From: Curvularia sp. ZM96
Lineage: Eukaryota > Ascomycota > Dothideomycetes > Pleosporales > Pleosporaceae
NCBI GenBank assembly: GCA_022457065.1
Contig: JAJGBQ010000004.1
Location: forward strand, 3,100,001 to 3,164,000
Length of the DNA stretch: 64,000 bases
Direction: 5' to 3'
In this document: piece by piece, positions 33,265-45,400 of the stretch
Layout: each line of letters starts with the position of its first letter
How positions within the stretch are numbered: the stretch's first letter is position 1
Notes under the pieces: generated by a model
Databases searched by the model: none
Told to the model about the DNA's origin: nothing
The model's input: the letters and a program-made list of their open reading frames with translations, nothing else
Made by a program: the position numbers and the translations under genes

Positions 33265-34413
33265 TCAATAGCCCTGATACGGCGGACCCTGTGCATACTG
33301 TTGCTGAGTCCTCGCAAAGTCTTGTGGGTTGTAGGTATACTGTTGTTGGGGAACTTTCTGCAGGCTTTCCCTCCTCTGTCTGGTGTCGTGTTCCTCTCTT
33401 GTCTCCTCCATGGTGGGTAGCTCCGTTGCGAAGGCCTTTCCCTCAAGCCCTGGTGAGCGCATGCCCTCGGACGGAGCATAAGAGCTTGGTCGTGATGATG
33501 CTGTACTGTGTGATGTTGTCGACCAGCGTACGTCTTGCAATCGAGGAGACGCTTGTGATGGTTCGGAAGCATAAGAGGCACGTTTTTCATTCAACTGCGC
33601 ATGCATCTGCGAGGGAGAAGGCTGAGGATAGTAAAAATCGCCAGGGAGTTCCATGACAACGTTATTCTGACCGAGCAGTTGCTTTGGTGGGACAGGGGGA
33701 CCATATTGCTGGTCAGGGCGGGGATAACTTAGGCTTTGCCGTTGAAGGTAAGGTGACTGGCCGGGTGATCCGGGTGTTTGGTACGTCTGTGTCGGCGAGG
33801 TACGTGGTGACAGTGCCGAACGATCGGCTGGATTGATTGTCTTCAGTCGGCCGTTCTCCATCATGGCTTGGATCGCACCAGAGTCGAGCAGCTCCGCCTT
33901 CTTCACCAACCTGTCTACCATGACTTTGGCGGCAGCTTGCATCTCTTTCTTTACAAAGCTCACCATGGCGACATTGCATTTGATCTCAACGTCTTCCCTG
34001 ATGTATAGTCCCTCTGGTGGCGCGGAAGAGCCTAGTTCCTTTGGTTCCGGTGGTTCGCCAGGTTGGTTTCCGCAAATCTGCCATTTGTTTCGCAAGTCCA
34101 CATTCGCAGGTGCGTACGTGTGTGTCTGCAGACCGAAGGGAAGGTCGTGGAAGACACCCCGAAACTTGATCGCGCCGCTGCCCATCTTACCAATGCCGGG
34201 TATGTACTGGATCCGCTGTGAGATCTCATACCAAGTCGAATAAAACTCGTCAGCGGGAGCGTCGCGCGGCGCTTTGATGGGCTCGTGGCCAGTGACGAGC
34301 GGATTCAGCTCGATGATCTCGGCGTGGTTATGCAGGAAGTCGATGGCGAGCTGGCGCGGTATGAAGGAGGGTATGGGCGTAATGTGCACATACGATGTCT
34401 TTTTGCGCATCAT
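33265..34413 (-). CDS. DUF7053-type conserved ascomycete protein
   Basis: Single exon, 382 residues. The first about 170 residues form a compact domain starting SYVHITPIPSFIPRQLAIDF, with LNPLVTGHEPI, WYEISQRIQYIPGIGKMGSG, FHDLPFGLQTHTYAPANVDL and a C-terminal helix (VKKEMQAAAKVMVDRLVKKAELL). I recognise this as the DUF7053 layout, probably a START/SRPBCC-like lipid-binding fold. The rest is Pro/Gln/Ser-rich disorder. Function unknown; lipid binding is inference. Confidence 0.7.
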   Translation of the reverse strand: MMRKKTSYVHITPIPSFIPRQLAIDFLHNHAEIIELNPLVTGHEPIKAPRDAPADEFYSTWYEISQRIQYIPGIGKMGSGAIKFRGVFHDLPFGLQTHTYAPANVDLRNKWQICGNQPGEPPEPKELGSSAPPEGLYIREDVEIKCNVAMVSFVKKEMQAAAKVMVDRLVKKAELLDSGAIQAMMENGRLKTINPADRSALSPRTSPTQTYQTPGSPGQSPYLQRQSLSYPRPDQQYGPPVPPKQLLGQNNVVMELPGDFYYPQPSPSQMHAQLNEKRASYASEPSQASPRLQDVRWSTTSHSTASSRPSSYAPSEGMRSPGLEGKAFATELPTMEETREEHDTRQRRESLQKVPQQQYTYNPQDFARTQQQYAQGPPYQGY

Positions 34414-36239
34414 GTTGGCGGTCGATGATCAGCGTCTGGACACTGGGAAACACAGGTGTTGGATGGGCGGGAGCAGAGAGTTTCTACGCAAGACGCCTGC
34501 TGATGCGGCTTGGGCGAAGAAGACGGACGCCTGGCAAGGGGGCTAGAGAGGCGGATATTAAGCTTCCTGCTGACGGTATACTTGCTTGTGTAAGTATGCT
34601 GCTAGCGCAAGCAGTAGTAATCACCACTGCCCAGGACCGGCATAGCAACACGCGTCGCGCACGTGGTGGAAGGGATGTCAGAGAGACCCTGGGTGGCGCT
34701 GTACTCTCTTCACCCCCTCCCAGCCCACTGCCATCCCCTAGATGCCAAACGTTTTGCACAAAACACGGTGAGCTCAGGCTGCCTTCGCCATGGCCGACTC
34801 GTAGGGCGGCTGGTCCCCGCAGTGGAGCCGACTATTTTGGGCCGCCATCTTTCAGCTCATGCAGGTGGGGGCCAAGTGCTGAAATTGCATCAGCAGCTCC
34901 ATTCCCCGGCTGCGCCACTTCATCTCAACAGAGATAGCCACCACCAAAGCAGCGCTAGACAACTGACAACAACGTGGTGATGTCTTCCTGGCGTATTTGC
35001 CCTTTGCTCTCGGCATGAGCGCATCCGAACCATGGCACTACGCTCGCCAAGTCATACTCCGCGACAGGATTGGATGAGCGTGACGTAGCTCCTCATTACC
35101 CCATCATCCATGTCTCGCCTATCGTTATCGGCTAGGAACTCGGACCTTTGGGCCTGAGGATGCGCTCCAAATACGGGCAATACCCGCTTCGTGGCAGGGT
35201 CTTGAGACGACATCCAGAGCGCTGGGCTACGGCTCGGCCTCCAACGTCCAAGGGTCAAGAGTCACAGCCGAGAACGAATACGGGGTTTGCATAAAGAAAA
35301 CGCCAGGAAGGTTCGGAAAGGCGGCGATCGTGATAGCGGCTGGGAGAACTTGTCATTGGAGGCAGTCTCGTGCTTGCCAGTCATGCGGAGCTGGTTGTCC
35401 TGGCCGGTAGTATTTGTCGCATCGAGCTGGGCGCCGCGTTGTACTGGTATCAAGGTCGAGACCGAGCGCCTTGGCTGGCCACTCGCTGCTTGCCTTAGCC
35501 GGAGCGTTGCTGCGAAACTTACCATGATGTCGGTTTTGGCATGACAAGGCTGATCATGACTGGGGGCAGGGCAAGCCCACAGCATTCAGAGCAACAAGCC
35601 AGTATTATGCTAGAGGGACTATCGTCGCGACTCCCCTCTCGCCATCATTATGTAGCACGTGACTTGCTGTCACTCCAACATCATGTGCCACTACTACTAA
35701 GTTTAACTATATTACTCTCTTACTACCTCTCTCTCTACTCTAAATAACTCTATAGTATATATTATCGTGTGGGTAGATGTGCGGTAGTAAAGCAAGGCTG
35801 TGGATCGTAACAATGCCTCACTTAAATAGCGGTTACAGCTCACCTAGCTATTGCATTTCTAGGTGTGAGAGGCTTGGCAGGTAGGAGCAAGAGATATCAG
35901 AATCAGACGAATCCTTGGGTTTCATCCCGAGGATCAGATGGGAGGCTATATACTCTGAAGGTCCTCAACCCTATTGGCCCGAGGGCTCTCCTCTTGGTCT
36001 TATATCCAAGTCACGTGACACACCCTTCTACTAAGACCCTGCTAAGAACTTAATCGCTATCTCAGCGCTCGGACGAAAGACGTTAATTCCCGTTGGGAAT
36101 TATCTTTCCTAATATACTTAGTCCATGCGTGTCAACGTTTTCAGAGATTGTAACATTCTATTTCATTATGTTATCAAGTGAGTGTATAGTCTCCAAGCTC
36201 CTATATACTTGTCTAGTCTACTCGTCCTTGACTAGGCAC
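34414..36239. other. gene-free region with LTR remnants
   Basis: About 1.8 kb without a supported gene. The part after 35,640 is AT-rich and contains two LTR-like termini (35802-35812 and 36130-36155). The part before 35,600 is GC-normal promoter-like sequence. Confidence 0.6.
36130..36155 (-). repeat. LTR terminus remnant related to the gypsy element
   Basis: These 26 bases match the outer end of the LTR at 19550-19575 in 23 positions, all differences being transitions. It ends in GTAACA like the full element. It probably marks a solo or partial LTR extending left for an undetermined distance. Confidence 0.6.
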
Positions 36240-37115
36240 TCAACGCGGTGGAAATTCCAGATTTTTCCACCAATCTCGTTGTTTCTTAAGCGCCTTTATT
36301 TCATCATCTAATAAGCGCATAGCCTCTGAGTTCCTTGGGGTATTGCTCTTCTTTTTCTTTGCAACACTAATCCAAGCATCTAACTGCTTTTTATAAAATT
36401 TTCCGATTGTCGTTTTCTTCAACTGCTTTCTCTCCATCAGTATTTCTTTTGACAACTTAAGGACAAGTTCAGAGTCGTCGATGATATCATTCACAACCTT
36501 TTGAGGGTGTAGGGTGCCAGAATCAAGAGTAAATGGTCCCTGCGCCAATGAACCCATATACTTCCGCCACAGGCCTCTCAATTCCGGTATGATGCGTGGA
36601 TTAGAAGCATGCGGTCCAAACAACCGGTTTACAACTAGCGCAGTCGGGGCCTGGCATTTGTTTCCAGCCCAAGCCTGCAAGAAAGCCAGTTGCTGGTCCA
36701 ACGACGGCTGCCGATCCTTCTGTTCGTAGTTTAGGATGTAAACTATACTAGCCACAGGAGTCTTCCCCCACCTAATGCGATTTAGTTCATGATTGTATAG
36801 GAACAGGATTGCTACTTACGACTCTACAAGGATCTTCGCGACGTCACAAAGGAGTGAAGCGCTAGTTAAAGGGGTATCCAAAATGTCTGGAATCTCTCGA
36901 TAGTAACATTGTTTTTCGACGTGAGAAAACCCCTGGATTGAGTAAGTTTCCGATGTGGTGTGGGACCTGCTTGAATCGCTTTTGTATATGTGCGAGTAGT
37001 TTTCATGGGTGCAGTCGTCAATGAACTGTTGAATGTAGAATTAATATCAGTCTGGATTAGATAAAAACATGCTTTGCATACCGTGGTCTTCCCCGCATCT
37101 GTTTTGCCAACCACC
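36240..37115 (-). CDS. AIG1/septin-like P-loop GTPase (multi-exon, structure partly unresolved)
   Basis: Reading right to left, an exon begins near 37115 with VVGKTDAGKTT, a Walker A loop of the G(x)TGAGK(S/T)T type. An intron with GTATGC (donor after ACCACG) and an AACAG acceptor leads to FIDDCTHENYSH and IPDILDTPL, resembling the switch region and the DTPG motif. A further intron near 36755-36830 leads to ASIVYILNYEQ, a LVVNRLFGP block (G4-like position) and a Lys-rich helical tail to 36240. This layout is that of fungal AIG1-like GTPases. The 5' start and one exon junction did not resolve cleanly, so a pseudogene is possible. Confidence 0.6.
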
Positions 37116-37200
37116 CTTGTAAGTGTTAGACAGTTTCACTAAAGCTCGATCTCACGCACAGTATCACCCATGTTTGTTGCGGTCTCAACCCATTCGCCAT

Positions 37201-37680
37201 TTCCATCATTCCAGCCGCCATTGCTACCTAGATGTGCATTCTCAGAGCTGTGTCTTTGTGGCAGGTAGAGAAAACGTGGATGACTATGAGGTAGGCTTTT
37301 CGCAGAAGCCTACGGGCTGCAGGCTTTAAAAGTGGTAGCCTGTTGCAAATGTCCCGCTCCCTGCATATCATTAGCACGGTGGCTTAGCGGTTCAGCCAGC
37401 TTTTCAGCTCGGCGTAGAGTCTTGTGATACACGTGTCAAGAGAGGGGCTATAAGGCGTAAGCCACAGCGGTTTGACCCAATTAGAAAGATAGAGATAGCG
37501 AGCTGAAAATCATAGTGGTGGGACAATTGGGGTGGTGGCCCTTGCACTTTCTGGGTTATCACCATTTCTACCACTCGACTTTCTCTCAGTTATCCATCAT
37601 TGTGTATCTTGTACCTTATCCTACCTAAGTATTCGCGTTGCGCAAAAGACCCTGATTCTACGGCGCCAAAGATTTCTCAG
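37201..37680. other. intergenic with an inverted repeat and tRNA-like boxes
   Basis: Contains TGGCTTAGCGGTTCAGC (A-box-like, 37380-37396) and GCGGTTTGACCC (B-box-like, about 37468). GTGGCTTA and its reverse complement TAAGCCAC lie about 80 bases apart. No cloverleaf could be drawn, so it is not called a tRNA. Confidence 0.4.
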
Positions 37681-39639
37681 ATGGAAAAGCAATTTGAACT
37701 TTTCAAGTCTGGATCATTTTATCGTTGGCTCGATCGCCAGCCTGAAGACAGACAGAAGCGAGGCAGGGCCGCGATAATCCGCAGTGAACATGCAGAAGAA
37801 ACACCGCAGGTATCAGACCACGTCGCTAACTCTGGGTTGGGTGAGGTCCTACGCGCCAATTGTACCTCCAACAGCAGCCTACTTCTAATACTAGAAGATA
37901 TGGGGGCAAGCTTGGTGAACGAGTTGATAGACGTGATAGACATACCAGAGTATGTCTTTGCTCTTCAATGTGTGCATCCTGACCTGCATATATTGGGAGA
38001 AGCACAGGTCCCTCTTGGCCAGGATCCGACGAGACACTTCATTCTCAATTATCGGCAACCTCTTCCATTTGCGATCAGAAAAGAATATGCCGGTAAGTTC
38101 AGCGATAGTGTCAGTTGATGACAGCCATTTAATAGAATGACGCCAAGGCAAACAGTGGCCATTAAACTGTACCGCCCACCGGACCATAGTCCAGCGGATT
38201 CGTTCGTTGCAAGGACTTGAAATAGAGGATACCGATACGGTAGAGCAGCTCGTTAGCTACTGGCAAACTTCGAGACATGGTTGCCACATCGGTATGCGCT
38301 ATTGTAGTTTATATGGCTTGTTGATTGTCTAATCAGCCTAGCCGTTCTGTTAGTCGATCCGTGCCCATCCAAGCAAATGCAATTCGGAGATCGGGACGTG
38401 GCCGATCCGAAAGACACACGCCCACATCCATGTCTCAGCGAGATAGCGTATCCGGAAGAAGATCCTGGAAAGTCTTCTGCGGATGGAAACGAACCATTAC
38501 CAGCGGTGAGAGAAGGAAAGGACGTCCTGTCCCTTTTTGACGAGATCGTTCATGAAGAAGGGGTCAGACTTCACCTTTGGAATCGATCGCCTATAGAATG
38601 GACTTTCCAGTGCCGTAGGCTTGTTCTCGCAAAGACGGCGTCTGTCATTCAGTCTGCGCTTGTAGAAACCTGGAAGCTGACTGGAAATGCTTCCACTGGC
38701 GCGAAGAAAATGGCTAGTCTCGATTTCGCAAAACTGAAAGAAGAAGCGTGGTCGAAGAATTGGAAGGGGGAATTTTTCACCCAACTTTGGGAATTAAGAG
38801 AGGATTTGGAGCTGATGCGGTACAGATTGGAACTGAATCACACCGACATTATGAAGTTAGCAGCTATCGAGACAGAAATGATGCAGGGCCGCCTTCGAGA
38901 CTTTAAAGATATCGAGGCAGAGCATATCTATACTCGGAACCATCGCTGGCAATTGTCGAAAGGGATAAAAGCCAGGATACGTCAGATAGATTGCGATATG
39001 CGGGAGTGGACCAAACTCATCCAGGTGATCGACTACGCATTCAAGCTCATGACAAGAACTACAGAAACGTATGTCCAGACCGTCGGAGCGACTGGCACCC
39101 AGTTTGCCAATGAACAGGCGCAGAATTCTCGAAAGTTGACGGGGTATGTTAATTAGGAACTTCATGTGCTTGATTGTGACTAATTGAAATGCATCAGATT
39201 TGCTGCGATATTCATTCCGGCAAGTCTCTGCGCCGCTATCTTGTTAGTAACAGCAAAGCCTACAGCTTCGAAATTGTAGATCTACTGTTGTGCTAACAGT
39301 ACTAGAGCCATTCCTTCCATGACGCCCGACTCCAAGAGTCCTTTGAGATTTTGGTCAGGCCAGCAAATAAGACTCGACTGATCATTGTAACTGATTCTGA
39401 TCTCTAGGTTGTTCTGGGCCATCAGTGTTCCAATAGCCATTCTGTTAGCGCTATGGTTCTTGACGCCGATACCAAACTGGATCAAAAAGCAATGGAAGGC
39501 ACGAGTGGAGGCTCAGACACCAGAAAATATACAGCAACGCGTTGCTCAGACACTTTCAGGTGATCTTCAAATGAGGGAGAAGTCGAGAATGAAGCAGAGG
39601 GTGCCGCCAACACATCAGCGTTTCAGTGGCATAGTTTAA
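37681..39639 (+). CDS. CorA-like fungal membrane protein (multi-exon)
   Basis: Exons 37681-38092, 38148-38291, 38342-39143, 39198-about 39242, a short exon near 39300-39350 and 39410-39639; the first three junctions keep frame. The N-terminal part (ELFKSGSFYRWLDRQPEDRQ, LLLILEDMGASLVNELIDVIDIP) and the long helical region (WELREDLELMRYRLELNH, TYVQTVGATGTQFANEQAQNS) resemble fungal CorA-like proteins, whose coiled soluble part precedes two membrane helices. Helices here are FAAIFIPASLCAAIL and LFWAISVPIAILLALWFLTPI. The GMN selectivity motif of true magnesium channels is not visible, so ion transport is unproven. Confidence 0.6.
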
Positions 39640-40588
39640 GTCTTCCTAACCTAGCTCAAGACTAGCAATTAGGAGTTCTTTATCAACAACCTAGTTAACC
39701 AACTTGAACCTAACCGCCCACACACGAGTCCATCTACCACGCCAAAATCAACGCACCTCTTCGTACAATTACACTGCAGCAACACAGTACTTTATATATT
39801 AGATATGTCGAGAAAGTAGTCTAGCTATGTCTACACAGGGGTCTTGTGTATCCTTGAATATGACAGCTGATACAAGTTGGTGGTGCTCGTTGAAGTATAC
39901 CTGCAGTCTGAGTTAGGTCAACCTCTACGACAAAAAACTAAGCATGCTCAACCTGGATAGCGCTTTGGCAAGACAACTGTACGTAGTCCGAGTCACCAGA
40001 TTTTTTGTTTCTTTTTAATCAACCTTGTACCTTTACCTGTCTCTTTGTGTTTGTTTAAGCTTTTTCATAACATTCAGATCACTGCATGGATATTGTTTGA
40101 GATTCCTCATTGATGATGCCGGTATTATCTTACTGCGCCAAAGGACTCAGATCCGTGAGCTTTGCAAGGAACCTTACAAGAATGTTCCTGCAGGTAGTGG
40201 CGCGATGTCAGTGGAAGCAGGAGGTGAAGGTCAAAATAATAAGGAAAATGGACTGTCGTAGAAATCAATGGCGCCTCGGGCATTTGTCAAGAAACTACGT
40301 AGTTTCGGCGACGTAGATGATGATGATACATTGAATTTCAACTATGAAAACACCTGAGTAGCAATACATTTTACGCTTATGAATGAGTTCTCATTGCAAA
40401 GTTGTCGTCAGGCGGTGACTACCTTTCTGGTATCTAGCGTCTTGCCAAGGCAAGGCAGGCAGCAGCAGCTGACATCTACCTAGCAACACTGCCTCCTCTG
40501 TCCGCCGCAAATTACAAGGCCTCAGATAAACAAAAACTTCTTTTACATCATACTGCTTTATTGTTTCCATCTACACCTTCAAATAACC
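39640..40588. other. intergenic
   Basis: About 950 bases; small frames at 40025-40316 show no recognisable features. Presumed 3' region and F-box gene promoter. Confidence 0.5.
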
Positions 40589-41929
40589 ATGGAAAAATAT
40601 GTCTGCAATTTTCTCGCCTTACTCTCTCACCCACCCTTGTCAAACCAATTACAACGCAAACTCTACTTGACATGTCAAGGCGAAGAGCGCACGCCATTTT
40701 CTGTCTTTGTTCAAAGTAACGCCACCACTTCTAATCGCCCTTGCCAAACCAGCCCAAGTCTGGCATTCACCACCCTCCCAGCTGAGCTCCAGCTCCACGT
40801 CCTCACCTTTTGCTCTGGCCCCACTCTCTTTCAGCTTATGCGAGTATCATCTTTTCTCCGGAAAGAGGCAAGCAAACTCTTCTGGGCGCATCCAGATATC
40901 TACTTCCTCATCGAGGCGGGCTGGCTACTTGATCGTGGCCACGCTGGCTACACGTGGGACGATCTAAGTTTTCTGGCAAACGTGCAGAACATCCAGATTG
41001 ATGACAATCGAACATTAGATTGGGCAATATGTCCAAGGAACAGTGACGGGGTATTCGAGGCTCGGCAAGATCGTATCGCGAGTTTCTGGGATGTTCTGCA
41101 AAAGACGTGTCCCAGCGTGAAGAGGGTGGTTATTAACCGCACCCAAGGGCCCGGGAAAGGAAGAAACGAAATACATGCTGTGCCACGGTCAATTCAACTT
41201 CTAGTTCGGGCATCGCCTCCCGGAATCATGACGTCTGCGTTCGTGGTTGAGCAAGTCGATGAGCGAGGCGATACCCCTTCTTCAAGTATGGATGCCATTT
41301 ATGCATCCTTCCCCAGGTGGCAAAGAGCACTGTACCAACCGCGTCCAGACGGTTCATGGGAGAAGAAAAAGTCGCAACAAGACTGGAAGGCAGTCCTGGC
41401 CCCAGCAAAAACCTTTTCAGGCCCTGTAGGACGATTTCAAAAAATCCAGTATACAGACTCGCGTCTTAGGCTAGAAGCGGACGGGCTGTGGTTTATCATG
41501 GTAAAGTTCCTATACTACCATTCCTCCGACAGCGCGAAAAAAGAAACTCTCCCTTGTTTATATGCTAGCTGCAATGCAAGCTTTCGGATTGCAGGCGAGT
41601 GGTCACTACACGCGGCAGTGATGCACAACGCACCGAGGAGCTATCAAGACTGGACCCACGCGGAAGTTTATAAAGGGCTTTCAGAAGAAATTCGAGCCGA
41701 GTTCGAGCAGCGCGCTACCACGTTGACGGCAAAGATACAAGAGAATGATCGATGTATCAAAGAGATGCGCAACAAGTGGGAGCAAAGTAGCCACGAACAG
41801 CAAAAGGAAACTAGAATCGCGTGGATGGAGCAGCTTATACTTGACCCGTTGTGGGAAGTAGGAGGAATGGCTTATACAGAAAATCCACTTTGGAAAGAGT
41901 TCTGCTGTAGGTTTCCTCATAAAGGCTAA
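40589..41929 (+). CDS. F-box protein with C-terminal C2H2-like finger
   Basis: Single exon, 446 residues. At about residues 60-100 an F-box reads TTLPAELQLHVLTFC...LFQLMRVSSFLRKEASKLFW, which in SCF ubiquitin ligases contacts Skp1. Residues about 325-350 read CLYASCNASFRIAGEWSLHAAVMH, spaced CX4CX12HX4H, a degenerate C2H2 finger. A charged helical tail follows. The substrate is unknown. The stop codon is 34 bases before a long GAA repeat. Confidence 0.8.
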   Translation: MEKYVCNFLALLSHPPLSNQLQRKLYLTCQGEERTPFSVFVQSNATTSNRPCQTSPSLAFTTLPAELQLHVLTFCSGPTLFQLMRVSSFLRKEASKLFWAHPDIYFLIEAGWLLDRGHAGYTWDDLSFLANVQNIQIDDNRTLDWAICPRNSDGVFEARQDRIASFWDVLQKTCPSVKRVVINRTQGPGKGRNEIHAVPRSIQLLVRASPPGIMTSAFVVEQVDERGDTPSSSMDAIYASFPRWQRALYQPRPDGSWEKKKSQQDWKAVLAPAKTFSGPVGRFQKIQYTDSRLRLEADGLWFIMVKFLYYHSSDSAKKETLPCLYASCNASFRIAGEWSLHAAVMHNAPRSYQDWTHAEVYKGLSEEIRAEFEQRATTLTAKIQENDRCIKEMRNKWEQSSHEQQKETRIAWMEQLILDPLWEVGGMAYTENPLWKEFCCRFPHKG

Positions 41930-41962
41930 AACAAGGAAAAACAGAAACTAGGAAACAAAACA

Positions 41963-42143
41963 GAAGAAGAAGAAGAAGAAGAAGAAGAAGAAGAAGAAGA
42001 AGAAGAAGAAGAAGAAGAAGAAGAAGAAGAAGAAGAAGAAGAAGAAGAAGAAGAAGAAGAAGAAGAAGAAGAAGAAGAAGAAGAAGAAGAAGAAGAAGAA
42101 GAAGAAGAAGAAGAAGAAGAAGAAGAAGAAGAAGAAGAAGAAG
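41963..42143 (+). repeat. (GAA)60 trinucleotide microsatellite
   Basis: An uninterrupted 181-base GAA/TTC tract lies between two convergent genes, about 35 bases past the F-box stop codon and 300 bases past the channel gene's stop codon. Open frames across it are artefacts. Confidence 0.97.
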
Positions 42144-42449
42144 CAAAACAGACAGTTGTGACAAGGGTAGAAGCATAGGGAGAAGGATAGTTGAAATATA
42201 ATTAGTCTTAAAAGTAGAGAATCGGTTAATAATCGTATACGAGTGCTTTTCCAATGGAAGTAAGTTATCTCACCTGCATGAAACTCACACGAGATCAACT
42301 CAAAAGAGCACACCGCACGCATGCAACCAACACACATGAGAAAAGAAATTCGTTTCTTAGAGTTTGAGGTATTACACGTCCCCACAGTCTAACTACCCCT
42401 TCTGCTCAACCATCTATATGACTATCCTTTTTTTTTACATCCCCGCACC

Positions 42450-45400
42450 TCACCTCGCAAAGTAATCCCTCTGCTGCGCCGCCCCATCGCGACTAGGACT
42501 ATACGGCGTATACTGCTGACTGCCTGCGATGGTGGTCGTCGTCGCAGCACCCATTGGCGCCGCACCATGGACGAGATTTCTTCTGCCATCGTCGTCGGGG
42601 ATTTCGTAGGGAGACTCTGTGCTGTCGAGGCGGTGCATGCCAAGGCCCCGGTCAGGACTCGGGCTGTATTCGCGCAGGGCAGAGGGCGTCTGGTGGTAGC
42701 CGGCTGGGTACAGGACGCCTGCTTCGTCGGTGGGGCCAACAGTGCGCTCTGAGTCACGGGATACAGAGCGTCCGCGGTCGTTGGCGCCGCCCCAGTGGGA
42801 GCCAGGGGTGTCAGGTCGGTGGATGCTGCTGCCGGCGCCGTAGACAGATCCCTCACCGCCGTGTTCGTCGCTGAATTCAGGCCGGTTCTTGTAGTTTTCG
42901 AAGTCCATGTTGGATTCGGATACGAATTCGAAGGGGGCGGGGGCTGCTGATGCCATTTTACCAGGATTTTCCTTGGACATGCGCTTCATAGTGTAGACAT
43001 CACTGAAAGCGGCTGTGTCGCCAATGTCGCCGTCTAGGCGGCCGCGGTAGACTTCGGCGAGGAGGTGCTTGGACTTTTCGTTGACCATGGGTACGGTGAG
43101 CTTCTGGTAGAGAGCTGGATGACTAAGACAACATTAGTATGAATATCAAAAGCCGAGTGGCCATTTTACAAGAGAAAGTGACGTACCCGAATCTCACAGC
43201 AACGCGATCCCTCCTCCTTGATTCCTTGTCGATTGGCGTAGGCGCCTCAACACCCTTCTTGCTTTCACCCTGCGTGTAGTACTTGAGCGAGTTGTCAAAT
43301 GTGTTCTTGCAGTAAAACTTGAAGCCAATCAAGCCCAGAGGAAGGGGTATCAGGGCGGCCAACATCTGCCACTTGAATGCGGCCCCACGAGCGGTGACCA
43401 GAAGTGCGACAATGCAGTTAGACAGGAACGCGCCAACAAGCATACGGTTGAAGAGGACCCGCCAGAACGCACCACCCGATTCGTTCTTTGTGCAGAAGAC
43501 GTACCTAGAACTGTTAGAAAGAAATCAAGTTAAAGAAGACAATACCACTTACATGAGAAGGTACTTCTTCATCCAGCTGTCGAGGGTGAAGTAAATGGCA
43601 ACAATAACGAGTGTGACAGGCTGCAGCGGCGCAAAGCAAAAAGCAACCGTAGAGTAAAACAGAAAGTAGTTGTAGTAACTCGCATAATCAAAGGGCGGTG
43701 GTGCAGTCCGATTGATCAAATCTCGAGGAGTGGGATTCAAGAACTTGCGCGAGAAGCTGCCCCAGGCCAGGTTCACAGCTTGTGCCAGGTCAATGGCCGC
43801 GCCCAAATTACGCTGCACAAGCCATGTAACCCAGAAAGGCGACACTTCGCATAGCGTACGCATAGTAGTATCGAAGAAGGCGATGGAGTGCATGATGTCC
43901 CTGAAGGGTACATTCTGCTGAGTCGAGAGGTTGATGATCATGACAATCATACCAAAGACGGCGCTGAAGAGCGAAAAGACGAAGAGGTTGTTGAACACGA
44001 AGAAGGCGTACAATTGCGCCGTCACGTGGCGTTCACGGCTCGTCTTGGTTTGGTCGCCAGACTTGATCGAGAGGCGGCGGAAGATGATGGGCAGGAAGAA
44101 GTAGAACAGAGAGGTCAAGGCTGGTGCCAACAGACCCTGTACTACGGCCCAAAAGTCGGCGTGCCTGGCCAACTCGGTCTGGAAGCTGGGCCATACGAAA
44201 CCCAGGTTGGAGAGCTTAGAAAGGAAAACGGCGATGAGAGCGTTGGGAATAAAATAGAGTAGCGTCAAGAGTGTGATCCAGAAATTGTTCACAGTCTTCC
44301 GCCACCGCCTCGTCTTCGGATCCAGGGACAAATTCTTCCAGATAATGTCCTTTGGCTTGGGCGCAAGGCGGACGGTGGTGCCCTTGACATGCTTGCTGCG
44401 AGCATTGAATGCTACCGTATGCGCGGAAGTGATGCTCTCGTAACTAGCAAAGCCGTAAGGAAGCGCGTCACGCTTGTCGATAGATTCTCGAACCTCCTTG
44501 ATCTTGGCCTCGAGTCGCTGGATGCGAGCTGTGAGGTAATCGATAGCATCCACCTTTTGTTTGCGGCCCATGAACTCGGGATCTTTCTTGTGCGGGGTGC
44601 ACAGAGGACGCTCGGCCGGCAGCTGATTTGGGTTCTTCAGGTACTTTGCCAGGACGTTTTCTAACTCCACAACCGCCTCCTCATGCTCTTCGATCAAATC
44701 GGGCACATCCTTTACGTTTCGTCCGATAGACACGCGAGGCACCTCAGGCGTGGTCTTTAGCGTATCTACAATCTCAATGATACCCTGGTCGCTGCGGAAA
44801 CTGCGGTTAATATCGGTGATCATCAGGGTCCGGGCGTGGAGACTGTTCTGGTAATCCGGGCTCTCGAGATATTGGCGTCTCAGCCGGTGTACCGCGCGAT
44901 ATGTCCACCAGAGAAACCCGCAGACGGTGATATCCAGAATATAGGCAAAGACGACGAAAGCCCAAAAGACCTGACCAGCCAGGTCTCTCGGTGTCATGAG
45001 AAAGATGATCCTGGAACTGAGGTCGCCGTCAATCTTCTTCTGGCCTGGCACCGAACTGGCGATATTGACGGGGACTATGATGGCGCAGCCCAGAACAGCA
45101 AGGACAAGGAACATGTTCCTGCACATGCGGGCGAAGCGCAGAAACAGCGTCGCATCCAAACCAATCTTATCCACGTATTCGGGCTCGTAGGTTTTGAACA
45201 CTGGCTTGTACCATGCGAAGATGCTCTTGTCTAGGGGTGGAGGTTTATGCTTTTCGTCTGTGTGACGCAGGCGGGGTGCGTAAACGATGGTATTAAAGGG
45301 TCGTAGTATGAGAAAGGCAAGGAAAATGGCGGCCGTCATGCCGAAGGAGGTGCCTATGGCGACAAGAACCGAATCTTGTGATACCTGGTGCTGTCAGGGA

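Noticed and set aside
37372..37480. A tRNA gene
   Set aside because: A- and B-box-like motifs are present, but no acceptor stem or cloverleaf could be drawn.
41835..42385. Long minus-strand frames of poly-Leu and poly-Phe
   Set aside because: They are translations of the TTC/GAA microsatellite; a simple repeat lacks stops in these frames.
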